Assembly: GCA_002690865.1 (NCBI GenBank)
Contig: NZGG01000015.1
Coordinates: 42,386 to 106,385 of the forward strand
Direction: 5' to 3'
Length of the DNA stretch: 64,000 bases
Source of the DNA: Gammaproteobacteria bacterium
Lineage (GTDB): Bacteria; Pseudomonadota; Gammaproteobacteria; Pseudomonadales; Azotimanducaceae
How positions within the stretch are numbered: position 1 is the stretch's first letter; every line of letters starts with the position of its first letter. Below are positions 47,766 through 56,880 of this stretch, piece after piece. Made by a program: the position numbers and the translations under genes. The notes below the pieces were generated by a model. That model saw only the letters and a list, made by a program, of their open reading frames with translations. It made no database searches and was not told where the DNA came from.

Positions 47766-48797
47766 TCAGGATGTTCCAATGGATAATAGATTTACAACCG
47801 GCTTGTAAAGTTCCTCAAGATAATGGATGTCATCTTCACTCATAGTGATTTCTGTTGCACCCACAAGATCTTCGAGTTGCGATATTTTGGAAACACCAAC
47901 TACGGGTGCACATATCTCAGGTTTTTGTAGTAGCCAAGCAAGGGCTATTTGTGCGGGTTTTTTTTCGTAGTTCTTAGCGATTTCGATAACTCGATCAGCT
48001 ATCGCGAAATCCATTTCTCCCTGGTACAAGTTTTCTGTTCTTTTTCGGTCTCGACCTTTTGATCGTTCAGTTGAGCCTTGATCAAATCCCCCACGGTATG
48101 ATCCAGCTAGAATACCCCGCGCAAGAGGAGACCAGGGAGTTAGCGCTACTCCAGTTTTAAAGCAATAGGGATTCATCTCACGCTCTTCTTCTCGATAAAT
48201 AAGGTTGTAGTGGTTTTGCATCGATACAAACTTTGTCCAGTTGTTCATGTCAGCCATCATTTGCATCTCAACAAACTGCCATGCAAACATGCTCGAAGCA
48301 CCTAAATAAAGTGCTTTTCCCGACTTTACGACGTCGTGCAAAGCTTCCATAGTTTCTTCTATCGGCACATCGACCTGATTTCTTATTCCATGGGGATGTC
48401 GGTGTATAACTAAGTGGTCAATATAGTCATGACCTAATCGTTTTAGACTTGCATCGACCCCTTCGATAATATGTTTACGTGAAAGTCCACCCATATTTGC
48501 CCCTCGCCCCATCGGGTTCGCTATTTTTGTCGCTAGAACATATTCACTTCGAGGAAGCAGTTCCTTGAGTAAGGAACCTACAACCTCCTCACATGCTCCA
48601 ACTCCATAGACGTCTGCAGTGTCAAAGTAAAAAAGACCATGATCAATTGCAGCTTTGAAAATTGGTCTAGCTTCATCAATCCCCAACGTCCAATCGCCTT
48701 GGTGACCTTGACCCGGTATTCCAAAATTCATTGTGCCAAGACATATTTCAGAAACTCTTAAACCGCTGTTCTGACCGAGTTGGATTGCATCTAACAT
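47766..48797 (-). CDS. Aldo/keto reductase (YajO-like)
   Basis: 343 residues with the AKR barrel landmarks: FDTADVYGVGACEE holding the catalytic Asp and Tyr, VLATKIANP with the Lys, and HLVIHRHPHG with the His; FVSMQNHYNLIYREEEREM is typical of the YajO branch. It reduces aldehydes or ketones with NADPH. It is convergent with the MaoC gene and precedes a GST gene upstream on the same strand (48 bases). Confidence 0.85.
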   Translation of the reverse strand: MLDAIQLGQNSGLRVSEICLGTMNFGIPGQGHQGDWTLGIDEARPIFKAAIDHGLFYFDTADVYGVGACEEVVGSLLKELLPRSEYVLATKIANPMGRGANMGGLSRKHIIEGVDASLKRLGHDYIDHLVIHRHPHGIRNQVDVPIEETMEALHDVVKSGKALYLGASSMFAWQFVEMQMMADMNNWTKFVSMQNHYNLIYREEEREMNPYCFKTGVALTPWSPLARGILAGSYRGGFDQGSTERSKGRDRKRTENLYQGEMDFAIADRVIEIAKNYEKKPAQIALAWLLQKPEICAPVVGVSKISQLEDLVGATEITMSEDDIHYLEELYKPVVNLLSIGTS

Positions 48798-48845
48798 TAC
48801 TCTTCCTCTCCGATTTTATTTTCTACTAGTTAATTTAAATGGGAG

Positions 48846-49481
48846 CTAAGCTTTAGCACTGGGTCTTGCTTTAACAAGGCTATGCCAGCGTTTCAGATCT
48901 TTCAGTCCATCAGGAATAGGTAAACGTGCCGCGGTAGATCCAAAATCTATAGTACAAAGCGCGGTAATATCGGCTATTGAAAATAGTTCACCCGCCGCAT
49001 ACTCAAATCTGGCTAAGTAGTTATTTAAATCTCTATAAAACTGTACCAATAGCAGCTTACCTCTTTCAGCAAGCTCAGGAATAGCGGCCACTTCACCGAC
49101 GTTTCCGCCCAGCCCTCTTTTTGCAAAGCCACGATAGGAATTACGAAATACTTCTTGTGCTCTAAGGAGCCCATCGAACTCAATATGACGTTGACGGGAT
49201 TCAATCTTTGCCTTGGAAATAGGGTCCGTGCCCATCAGGACTGGCTCTGGTTTAATCTCCTCGAAATAACGACAAATAGCTGTACTCTCGTCAAGTATAG
49301 TTCCATCATCGAGTACCAAGGTAGGCAGAACTCCCCGGGGATTGACTCCCAAAAAATCGACAGACAGATTTTCCGCGGCGACGATATCTACTTGAATGTT
49401 ATCGTAGCTAATTCCTTTCTCAGCCATGAAGATACGAGCACGACGTGGGTTGGGCGCGTGTTGGTTATCATAAAGCTTCAT
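48846..49481 (-). CDS. Glutathione S-transferase
   Basis: 211 residues from the ATG at 49481, chosen because the thioredoxin-like domain begins MKLYDNQHAPNPRRARI and a GGA ribosome site fits; a start at 49514 adds a non-family extension. ILDESTAICRYFEE is the conserved glutathione-binding loop, and the C-terminal helical domain follows. gshA in this window supplies the thiol. It may detoxify an electrophile or isomerise a pathway intermediate. Confidence 0.84.
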   Translation of the reverse strand: MKLYDNQHAPNPRRARIFMAEKGISYDNIQVDIVAAENLSVDFLGVNPRGVLPTLVLDDGTILDESTAICRYFEEIKPEPVLMGTDPISKAKIESRQRHIEFDGLLRAQEVFRNSYRGFAKRGLGGNVGEVAAIPELAERGKLLLVQFYRDLNNYLARFEYAAGELFSIADITALCTIDFGSTAARLPIPDGLKDLKRWHSLVKARPSAKA

Positions 49482-49620
49482 AATATATTTTCCGATGTTA
49501 AATCCTTTTTGCACTATAACACTGGTTGGATAAATATTTTACGGGCGATGCAAATACTTTGGCATGCGTGAGGATGGTATACGTTAGTTCGTCTATAATC
49601 TTTCCGTTAACACGTTATTC

Positions 49621-50490
49621 ATGGGATTGTCCTTGATGAGGAAATCAGGAATTGATAATGCAGATAGAAAAAGATTTAGCTATAAGGATGCTAGATCGCT
49701 TAATGCGGAGTTACTAACAGGCCAGACTGGAGTCCGAATAACAGGGGTTTCTGTCTCCGAGATGAGTGATCAGCAAGTAACAGAGCTAAAAACACTGATC
49801 TCTGAATACTGTGTTGCTGTATTACCTAGCCAGCCCCTATTACCAGAGGATCAATTAAGTTTCGTAGGACGACTAGATCCAATTACTTTTACTCCTGGAG
49901 AGCAAAGACATCCACAATGGCCCAACCTCAATGTGGTTAGTTTATCTAGCACATCTACGCTACCGCCCATCAACGGTTTCCATACAGATACCTCTTTTGT
50001 ACGGCAGCCGCCATCCTATACGACGCTTTCACCAAAAAAAATTTCCTCTCATGGGGGGGATACGGTCTTCGTAAATCAGTACATGGCATATGAAGCGCTC
50101 TCTCCAGTGATGCAAGGAATGCTTACTGGTTTACGTTTTCGTCACAATGCAGCGCAATTAAAACATCTTGATGAAGCGCCAAGTGAACCTGTTTGGCATC
50201 CTGCAGTTAGGACACACCCCATTACTGGCAGGAAGGCGATATATATCACGCAACCCAAGCGATGCAGCGAAGTAGAGGGTATGAAACCCAAAGAGAGTAA
50301 ACATTTACTGGAATTCTTGTACGCGCACTGTCAACACATATATTCGATGTATCGACATCGTTGGAAACCTGATGACTTTGTTATTTGGGACAACCGTTGT
50401 TCGATGCACACAGGAGTTTTTGACCATGGTGATGAAGAGAGAGTCATGCATAGGGTAATGTGTCAGGGTGAAGCACCATACGAAAGCTGA
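49621..50490 (+). CDS. TauD/TfdA-family Fe(II)/2-oxoglutarate dioxygenase
   Basis: 289 residues from ATG at 49621; ATG at 49636 also has a ribosome-site-like GGGA upstream. The HxD motif is H121-T-D123 in NGFHTDTSF, and the distal His is probably H277 in MHRVMCQGE. It hydroxylates a substrate with O2 and 2-oxoglutarate, as in taurine or phenoxyacetate degradation; the substrate is unknown. It precedes a kelch protein and SDR on the same strand. Confidence 0.85.
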   Translation: MGLSLMRKSGIDNADRKRFSYKDARSLNAELLTGQTGVRITGVSVSEMSDQQVTELKTLISEYCVAVLPSQPLLPEDQLSFVGRLDPITFTPGEQRHPQWPNLNVVSLSSTSTLPPINGFHTDTSFVRQPPSYTTLSPKKISSHGGDTVFVNQYMAYEALSPVMQGMLTGLRFRHNAAQLKHLDEAPSEPVWHPAVRTHPITGRKAIYITQPKRCSEVEGMKPKESKHLLEFLYAHCQHIYSMYRHRWKPDDFVIWDNRCSMHTGVFDHGDEERVMHRVMCQGEAPYES

Positions 50491-50598
50491 TGTGGATCTT
50501 TGTGAGGCCTGTTCCTAAGACCTTGGCACATTGCGTTTTATTATGTTGCTCGCTATGGTGTCCGCTAACAATTGGGTTTTAGATAAGGAAAGAATTTA

Positions 50599-51594
50599 AT
50601 GGAAGCATTGCAAAGCCTAGCATGGCGTCAATTGGATGATATGCCATTCGGAATATGGGAACCTGCCACTATCGTGTTTGATGGTAAGTTAATTGTCCTT
50701 GGCGGCTACGCCGATTACGTTTCATCTAGCAAAAAGGTCCAAATGTTTGACCCGACAGATGGAAGTTGGGCCCATTTACAAGATCTCCCCAGTGCTGTTG
50801 GTCACATTAACTTGATCGAGCACAATGGTGCGATTTGGTTCGCCGGTGGAATGAAAGATAAGCCTGGCACGCTATTAGATTCAGCCGAAAAGGATCATAT
50901 AATTGCAGAAGTCTGGCAGTTTGATTTCGCGTTAAATCGTTATATGGCTGCACCTCTATTGCCCGAAAAGCGTGCTGGTGGAACTATTGCGCGCCTCGGT
51001 GCACACTTACATTATATTGGTGGCCTAAAGGATGACCGCGATACTGATGGCGAGGAACATTGGACATTTGACATGGATGAGTGGTCCCGAAATGGGGGAG
51101 TGAGTTGGCAGGCCGCTGCTCCATTGCCAATGCCCCGAAACCAATGCGCTGGTGTCGTTTTAAATAACAAAATTTATGTTATTGGTGGTCAGTTCCATCA
51201 CGATAGTGTTCAGATTGACCAGGCATGTGTGCATATTTACGATCCTGAGTCGGATAGTTGGAAGGAGGGCCCAGTACTGCCCTATGGTCATTCGCATTCT
51301 GAGGCGGCGACTTTTGTTTACCAAGATAGAATATATATGGCGGCGGGTCACACTACTCCGGATGGTGGGAAAAAAGGTTTTTGTGGAAATCTTTTGACAC
51401 TTGTGGAGGGCGGTGAATGGGAACTTACCGCTAAGTTACCAAAGCCAATGTCGTCTCCTGCATCCAGAATCATTGGCGATCAACTTTACGTGGTCGGTGG
51501 TTGGGATGGTCGTACTGACCCAGATGCAACGATGGGTCATAGTGGGTGGCTTTCTTCTCCTGAGGTATGGGTATCGGACATGCCGATATTTTAA
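50599..51594 (+). CDS. Kelch-repeat beta-propeller protein
   Basis: 331 residues with six Gly-Gly kelch blades: IVLGGYAD, IWFAGGMK, LHYIGGLK, IYVIGGQF, IYMAAGHT, LYVVGGWDG. No signal peptide is visible, so it is probably cytoplasmic. Some family members act as epimerases (NanM) or lyases, others only bind protein. It follows the dioxygenase by about 108 bases, and AAGGA is its ribosome site. Confidence 0.8.
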   Translation: MEALQSLAWRQLDDMPFGIWEPATIVFDGKLIVLGGYADYVSSSKKVQMFDPTDGSWAHLQDLPSAVGHINLIEHNGAIWFAGGMKDKPGTLLDSAEKDHIIAEVWQFDFALNRYMAAPLLPEKRAGGTIARLGAHLHYIGGLKDDRDTDGEEHWTFDMDEWSRNGGVSWQAAAPLPMPRNQCAGVVLNNKIYVIGGQFHHDSVQIDQACVHIYDPESDSWKEGPVLPYGHSHSEAATFVYQDRIYMAAGHTTPDGGKKGFCGNLLTLVEGGEWELTAKLPKPMSSPASRIIGDQLYVVGGWDGRTDPDATMGHSGWLSSPEVWVSDMPIF

Positions 51595-51666
51595 ATATAT
51601 CGTCTTGTTGAAAATAGATATTAAATTAGTACTGTCGTTGTATTTACTGAGAGTTGTAAGGTTTTT

Positions 51667-52425
51667 ATGAATATGAAACAAGCAAAGGTTGCTATCGTTA
51701 CCGGTGGTGGTAGTGGTATCGGCAAACATAGTGCGCTAGCCCTTTTGAGAGAGGGCTATTCGGTAACAATAGCTGGTCGTCGAGAAGCAAAGTTGAATGA
51801 TGTAGTAAAGCAGTCTGGTGGAGACAGTAAATTAATTAGTGTTGTAACTGATATTGCCAATCCGGATTCTGTGGGGTGCTTATTCGCTAAGACTATTGAA
51901 AAGTTTGGCCGACTGGATGTGCTATTTAACAACGCTGGGACTGGCGCACCGTCAATACCATTGGAGGAACTTTCCTTTGAGCAGTGGGCAGCAGTGGTAA
52001 ATGTAAATCTAACCGGGGCTTTTCTTTGTACACAGCAAGCTTTTCGAGTAATGAAGAATCAATCCCCAATGGGTGGAAGGATTATCAATAATGGATCGAT
52101 TTCTGCTCATGTCCCGAGACCAAATTCTTCTCCATATACGGCTACGAAGCACGCGATTACTGGCTTAACACGATCTTCGTCCCTAGACGGTCGGAAATAC
52201 AATATCGTTTGTAGTCAAATTGATATTGGAAACGCTCTTACCGAGATGACTGCACGAATGGGAAAGGGAGTCCCCCAGGCAGACGGTACACTTAAAGTGG
52301 AGCCCACAATGGATGTGCAGCATGTAGCTAATGCAGTGGTACAGATAGCCAACCTACCTTTGGAATCGAATGTGCAGTTTATGACGATCATGGCATCTAA
52401 TATGCCCTTCATTGGAAGAGGCTGA
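51667..52425 (+). CDS. Short-chain dehydrogenase/reductase
   Basis: 252 residues. Cofactor motif GGGSGIG (13-19), [14 protein letters not shown], and the catalytic pair in SPYTATKHA. It oxidises or reduces a carbonyl or hydroxyl with NAD(P). The ATG has AAGG at a 5-base spacing. It probably belongs to the same unit as the dioxygenase and kelch genes. Confidence 0.85.
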   Translation: MNMKQAKVAIVTGGGSGIGKHSALALLREGYSVTIAGRREAKLNDVVKQSGGDSKLISVVTDIANPDSVGCLFAKTIEKFGRLDVLFNNAGTGAPSIPLEELSFEQWAAVVNVNLTGAFLCTQQAFRVMKNQSPMGGRIINNGSISAHVPRPNSSPYTATKHAITGLTRSSSLDGRKYNIVCSQIDIGNALTEMTARMGKGVPQADGTLKVEPTMDVQHVANAVVQIANLPLESNVQFMTIMASNMPFIGRG

Positions 52426-52487
52426 GTACGCCCCAGGTCAATATTATGTGGGGTGAGGATTAACTCTTATATAGGGGATCTCGAACA

Positions 52488-53201
52488 TCATATTGCTGCT
52501 AGATTTCTCATTTCCGTAAATTTCGTACTATATTTCGTTGGTTCCTCAATGTTTAGTTGTCGTCTTACTTCGCGAATCGATAAGCACAACAGCTTTTCCC
52601 AGTCTTGGGCTGGTAACCAGCTAGCCCGGCGTCCAGCCTGATAGCCCTGCCACATAGCGCGCCCCACTCCACTCCCAATTTCTTTTCTCAGTTTAAAGAA
52701 GCCCACTAAAGCAATTATCCCAACACCTCGATTACGAGTTTGGGCATAAGTGAACGCTAGCAAACAAGCTTCTCCAAAGGTATCTCGACCGTAACCGGTG
52801 ATTACGTGCCAGAGGTCGTGCATGTCTCGAGTTCTCTCAGCGTAAAGTCTTAACTCTGGATTTGAAATTGGTATGGCTTCATCGCTGGCATCGACTAAAC
52901 CTTTTGCATAAATTCCCTCTCTTTCGATAAAGTCAAGGTACCTTCTGCCCAGACTTTCAGCAGAGAGTCCTGCAAGTTTAGTCCGGTCCTGAAGGACCGA
53001 GAGAAGTTGCCGCTTTTCCGCCAAAATCTCCTTACCTACTCGAGTTTTGCGAAATTGCTTATAGCAGTTCCCCAATGAATTCCCTGACATCGCGCGGATG
53101 ATAATAAACACCTCTTCAGTTTTATCAGGATCTTTAAGCAGTGCTCGCAACGCTCGATATGCGGCGATCGGCTGCATGTGTCGTTTGGTATCATCAGGCA
53201 T
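52488..53201 (-). CDS. Coq4-like ubiquinone biosynthesis protein
   Basis: 237 residues from the ATG at 53201, chosen because an earlier start gives a non-family hydrophobic extension over the divergent regulator. The Coq4 zinc motif HDxxHx11E is H128, D129, H132 and E144 (in MHDLWHVITGYGRDTFGEA). In eukaryotes Coq4 organises the ubiquinone complex and decarboxylates a ring. It is away from any ubi genes here. Divergent from a TetR gene, so expression may be controlled locally. Confidence 0.8.
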   Translation of the reverse strand: MPDDTKRHMQPIAAYRALRALLKDPDKTEEVFIIIRAMSGNSLGNCYKQFRKTRVGKEILAEKRQLLSVLQDRTKLAGLSAESLGRRYLDFIEREGIYAKGLVDASDEAIPISNPELRLYAERTRDMHDLWHVITGYGRDTFGEACLLAFTYAQTRNRGVGIIALVGFFKLRKEIGSGVGRAMWQGYQAGRRASWLPAQDWEKLLCLSIREVRRQLNIEEPTKYSTKFTEMRNLAAI

Positions 53202-53212
53202 AGCTGATAGTC

Positions 53213-53234
53213 TCATTGATGAGAAGAACAATGA
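53213..53234. promoter_or_regulatory. Possible operator between the Coq4-like and TetR genes
   Basis: TCATTG (53213-53218) and CAATGA (53229-53234) are an exact inverted repeat with a 10-base spacer, lying between the two divergent starts (53201 and 53251). It has the layout of a TetR-family operator, but the short half-sites could be chance. Confidence 0.3.
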
Positions 53235-53250
53235 TGATATACTTATCAAC

Positions 53251-53832
53251 ATGAATGTCAATAAGAGGGTTCGTCGTACTCCGGCAGAGTCTAAGTCACT
53301 TATATTGGAGACTGCCGCAAAGCGTCTGGCAGAGCTTGGCTTACATGGTTTGAATATTAGTGGTGTTGCGAAGGCGGCCGGTATGTCTCATGCTACTGTG
53401 ATTCATCATTTTGGTAGTACCTCAGCGATGCGAGAGGCTTTACTTCAGCAAATGACGAATGCGTTGTTATCAGACGTTATTTCGGCGTTAAGAGAAGACG
53501 TCTCGCCCGATCAAATCCTGGGTAGACTCTTTTCAATGCTGTCACAGGATGGTCATGGTCGTCTTTTGGCTTGGTTGGCGTTAGATCATCAGGATATAGA
53601 TGTGCTTCCGGCGAAAAGTAATACGTCGGAACTCTTTAAAAGTATTATCCAAGCAATTCCTAACTCTTCAGATACTCAAGGGGATGCAAAGTTGCAGGTT
53701 TTGTTAGTAGCAACAGCTGCAATGGGCCTTAGTATCTGTGGTGGCGCCTTATCTGATTTGATTGGGCTGTCTGATGAAGAGTTTGCAGAGTTCCCTAAAT
53801 GGCTAGCGAGACATCTAAGATCCTTTGCTTAA
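53251..53832 (+). CDS. TetR-family transcriptional regulator
   Basis: 193 residues from the ATG at 53251; earlier starts give an unlikely extension overlapping the Coq4-like gene. The N-terminal helix-turn-helix (SLILETAAKRLAELGLHGLN, AAGMSHATVIHHFGST) is typical of TetR, followed by a helical ligand domain. It probably regulates itself and the divergent Coq4-like gene. Confidence 0.8.
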   Translation: MNVNKRVRRTPAESKSLILETAAKRLAELGLHGLNISGVAKAAGMSHATVIHHFGSTSAMREALLQQMTNALLSDVISALREDVSPDQILGRLFSMLSQDGHGRLLAWLALDHQDIDVLPAKSNTSELFKSIIQAIPNSSDTQGDAKLQVLLVATAAMGLSICGGALSDLIGLSDEEFAEFPKWLARHLRSFA

Positions 53833-54458
53833 CATTTAATTAAATTAGCAAGCACGATTAGAGAGTCTCAATGTCAATTATCATTCTGTTAAGCAATCCG
53901 TGGTGGTTATCTTTGAGAGCATGATATGCCCTACTGAGCCTAAATAGTCTTTCTATGCCTAGTGAGGTTGCGAAGTTTGTGGATAAATCTGTATCTCTAT
54001 ATCGCCGCATTTTTCGCTTCGGTTTCGCTTCTTTTTGCAGTATCAGGAGGAATATAGTTGTTTGGTGTTGAAGGAACAGTGGTGCGGACCGAACTCCAGA
54101 CTCTCCCAGATTTAACAATAGAAACAAATGCTTAAAAATTTTAACGAGATCTTCGTAAAATGCTACTAAAATTGGGACTCACCATAATCTTGGATATCTC
54201 AAATCCTATGAGATAAGGTTTCTATCTAGTGGTTCAGCAATTTTTCGGAATGAACTTGATTCACACAAAGGTCCACGGAACGCTTCTGATTAAAACCTTT
54301 CAGAAAGTTATAACGCTAAGATTTGTATTCATGGTATACCGCGGCCTTCAGTTAGATCTATTATCACCAAGGTTGAGAATATCCAATCTGACTACGAGTT
54401 TTGCCGGCGTAATGATATTTATTTACTTATTGTCATTGCTTGATTGGACGACGTGAAC
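53833..54458. other. Region with no recognised gene
   Basis: Two open frames are present, one of 89 codons on the minus strand (53858-54127) and one of 75 codons on the plus strand (54229-54456). Neither has a recognisable family, a ribosome site or a convincing coding pattern, and the second is a hydrophobic shadow. I suspect a decayed gene but cannot name it. Confidence 0.4.
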
Positions 54459-55232
54459 TTAGCCCATTATGTTATAACCGCCATCAACATAGTGAATACC
54501 CCCTGTCATTCCCCGGGAGTTAGGCCCGGAGAGGAATGCCATGAGTTCACCAACTTCTTTAGGTTCACAGAGTCTTTGCAGCGGTGCTCGTGCTTTTGTT
54601 GTTGTTAGTAACCCAGCAAAGTCGTTGATCCCTGAAGCTGCCCTTGTCTGCATTGCGCCAGCAGATATTGCATGCACCCGAATGTTATCTTTCCCTAACT
54701 CACTTGCTAAATATTGTACGCAGGATTCTAGAGCAGATTTCATCGGGCCCATGAAATGGTAATTTTCCATTACGCGTTGTCCACCGAGATATGTCATAGT
54801 GATTAGTGAGCCTTGGGTCTTCTTCAACAATGGCTCACTCAATCTCGCCATGGCTAAAAAAGAGTAGCAGGATACTTGCATTGCGAAATTGAAATCATCC
54901 AACTTTACCTCAATTAATCTTGAGTTGGTCATCTCTTTCGTTGCGGAAGCCATCGCATGAAGAACAAAATCTAATTCGCCCCATTGATTGGAAATTTCCT
55001 CGAACACTGTTTCAAGTTCGCCTTCTTTTGTTACATCCAGAGGTAGTAATAAGGAATCGTTAATTTCGAGACCCTGTGCAAGGGGCTTAACATGTTTCTT
55101 TGCCTTTTCATTTAGGTAAGTTACTGCCAGCTCTGCTCCTTGCTCACGACAAACCTGAGCGCAACCAAAGGCGATGCTCTGATTATTTGCAATACCGGTG
55201 ATTAGACCCTTCTTCCCTTTCAGTGGTTGCAT
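54459..55232 (-). CDS. fabI: Enoyl-[acyl-carrier-protein] reductase (FabI-like)
   Basis: 257 residues. GIANNQSIAFG near the N-terminus is the FabI cofactor loop; the Tyr-x6-Lys catalytic group is Y148, Y158 and K165 (TYLGG, YHFMGPMKSAL), as in enoyl-ACP reductases. It performs the last reduction in fatty-acid elongation, but it is away from other fab genes here, so a specialised role is possible. Confidence 0.85.
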   Translation of the reverse strand: MQPLKGKKGLITGIANNQSIAFGCAQVCREQGAELAVTYLNEKAKKHVKPLAQGLEINDSLLLPLDVTKEGELETVFEEISNQWGELDFVLHAMASATKEMTNSRLIEVKLDDFNFAMQVSCYSFLAMARLSEPLLKKTQGSLITMTYLGGQRVMENYHFMGPMKSALESCVQYLASELGKDNIRVHAISAGAMQTRAASGINDFAGLLTTTKARAPLQRLCEPKEVGELMAFLSGPNSRGMTGGIHYVDGGYNIMG

Positions 55233-55597
55233 TTTTTATTGTTGTGCACTGATGAAGCTGCAAGGTTATTAGAAAAACGTGTTCATCTCCACACGTTATT
55301 TATTAGATTTTAGACACTATTAAAATTAAGCGACTGCTGTAGCCTTAGCTCGATGTAAAAAACATATTTCTAATGAGGACGGGAGAGTCTGAGTTCAGAA
55401 AGTCGCCCCCTGAGGAGCTCATCAAATTTCTATCCTCGGAAGTAGTCCCGATGCTGACAGTAGTTTCTATCGCTTGGTTTGTTGCGGAAGACATCACGGC
55501 CTTTATAGCTATTGGGTATCGAAAATAGGAATAAAGGCTTTGTACCGAGGAATAAATAAGAGGATGAAGCCATCAATTCTTAGTGTTTCCCTTTAGG
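55233..55597. other. Region with no clear gene
   Basis: A 51-codon plus-strand frame starts at 55373 (MRTGESEFRKSPPEEL, then a hydrophobic part) without a ribosome site. It resembles no family I can name. It may be a remnant; I do not call it a gene. Promoter sequence for the FabI-like gene should lie at the left end. Confidence 0.4.
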
Positions 55598-55948
55598 TTA
55601 AAGTGACGCAACGACAGTGATGAATTCATCTTCCTTGAAACCGATAATTATCGCTTCTCCTAATGTCACAACCGGTCGTTTGATTAATGTTGGGTTCTGA
55701 GTTAAGACAGAGACTATATTGGTGTCTGATAGCTTTTTCCTAATGGTGTCATCCAGTAGACGCCAGCTTGTGCTGCGTTTGTTAACTAGCGTTACCCATC
55801 CTACTTGGCTAATCCATTTTGAAACCAATTGATCCGTTAGACCATCTGTTCGAAAATCATGAAACTGATACTCTATACCTCGGGTAGCTAACCATGCTCT
55901 CGCTTTCCTAACTGTATCGCAGTTTTTTATCCCATATATTGTTAGCAT
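55598..55948 (-). CDS. ArsC/Spx-family reductase (YffB-like)
   Basis: 116 residues matching YffB: MLTIYGIKNCDTVRKARAWL with the redox-like Cys10, GVxxRxxDFR-like segment, and IKRPVVTLGEAIIIGF. Relatives include arsenate reductase and Spx; YffB's own substrate is not known. Upstream it is divergent from the iminopeptidase. Confidence 0.82.
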   Translation of the reverse strand: MLTIYGIKNCDTVRKARAWLATRGIEYQFHDFRTDGLTDQLVSKWISQVGWVTLVNKRSTSWRLLDDTIRKKLSDTNIVSVLTQNPTLIKRPVVTLGEAIIIGFKEDEFITVVASL

Positions 55949-56019
55949 TCACACTTCCTTAGCTTTAAGTTTTCATTTTATCATGATTGTCTATAACCAA
56001 TGTTTATCGATATCAGCGA

Positions 56020-56880
56020 ATGGCATATCTTACCCATAAGTTTGGGAGAACCTACTACACCAAGAAAGGCCGAAATACTGCGATACCCATAGTAGCGCTG
56101 CACGGTGGTCCAGGTGGTTCCCATCAACCTAATTCCCCTATATTCCAGTTAGCGAAAAATCGGCTAGTTTACGCTTACACTCAGATAGGCAGTGGGAAGA
56201 GCTCTCCAACCTCTAAGAAATACTGGAATATAGAAACCTTCGTGCAAGAGCTCGATATTTTAATTAGCGTATGGGGCCTTGATCGATTTCACTTGATGGG
56301 TAGTTCATGGGGTACTACTTTAGCCTTGGAGTACTACCTTAGAAGAAGAGGGAAAGGTGTCGTATCTTTGATATTCCAATCCCCACTGTTTAATACTGAA
56401 GACTGGAAAAGAGATGGCCGTCGTTTAATCAGAGGCTTACCAAAAGCTACGCAAAAGATTATCAATAGTTGCCACGATATTGGAGCCACTGATTCCCGCG
56501 TCTACAAGGAGGCTATGTTCCAGTATTATCTCAAGCACGTCCTACGCAATAAGTCGAAACTTAAAAAGAAAATGACCTCCGGAGATACTAACGGAGAAGA
56601 AATATACAACCATATGTGGGGAGCCAGTGAGTTCGCGCCAACAGGCACGCTAAAGAGTTTTGATCGTTTAGCAGATCTCTCAAGAATAAAGATTCCCTCT
56701 CTGATTATCTGTGGTCAATATGATGAAGCAACTCCAGAGACCGGTCTACGCTATGCTAATCGGATTAAAAATTGCTCATTTGAGGTTATCGATGATGCTA
56801 GCCACTCGATTTGGGCCGAGCGGCCAGCACGTATTAGGCGTGTCGTAAATACCTTCCTTGAAAAAGTAGATCGAATTTAA
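56020..56880 (+). CDS. Proline iminopeptidase-like alpha/beta hydrolase
   Basis: 286 residues from the ATG at 56020; a TTG at 55987 is possible but has no support. HGGPGGSH (28-35) is the oxyanion-hole segment of the S33 peptidases, the nucleophile is Ser96 in GSSWG, the Asp is in GQYDEATP, and the His is in DASHSIW. It removes N-terminal proline or hydrolyses small amides. Its TAA shares bases with the convergent enolase-type gene. Confidence 0.83.
   Translation: MAYLTHKFGRTYYTKKGRNTAIPIVALHGGPGGSHQPNSPIFQLAKNRLVYAYTQIGSGKSSPTSKKYWNIETFVQELDILISVWGLDRFHLMGSSWGTTLALEYYLRRRGKGVVSLIFQSPLFNTEDWKRDGRRLIRGLPKATQKIINSCHDIGATDSRVYKEAMFQYYLKHVLRNKSKLKKKMTSGDTNGEEIYNHMWGASEFAPTGTLKSFDRLADLSRIKIPSLIICGQYDEATPETGLRYANRIKNCSFEVIDDASHSIWAERPARIRRVVNTFLEKVDRI

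Noticed and set aside
53858..54127. 89-codon minus-strand frame after TetR
   Set aside because: No family, no ribosome site and a mixed hydrophobic-basic composition; kept only as part of an unassigned region.
55373..55528. 51-codon plus-strand frame between the FabI-like and YffB-like genes
   Set aside because: No ribosome site and no family; probably chance or a remnant.
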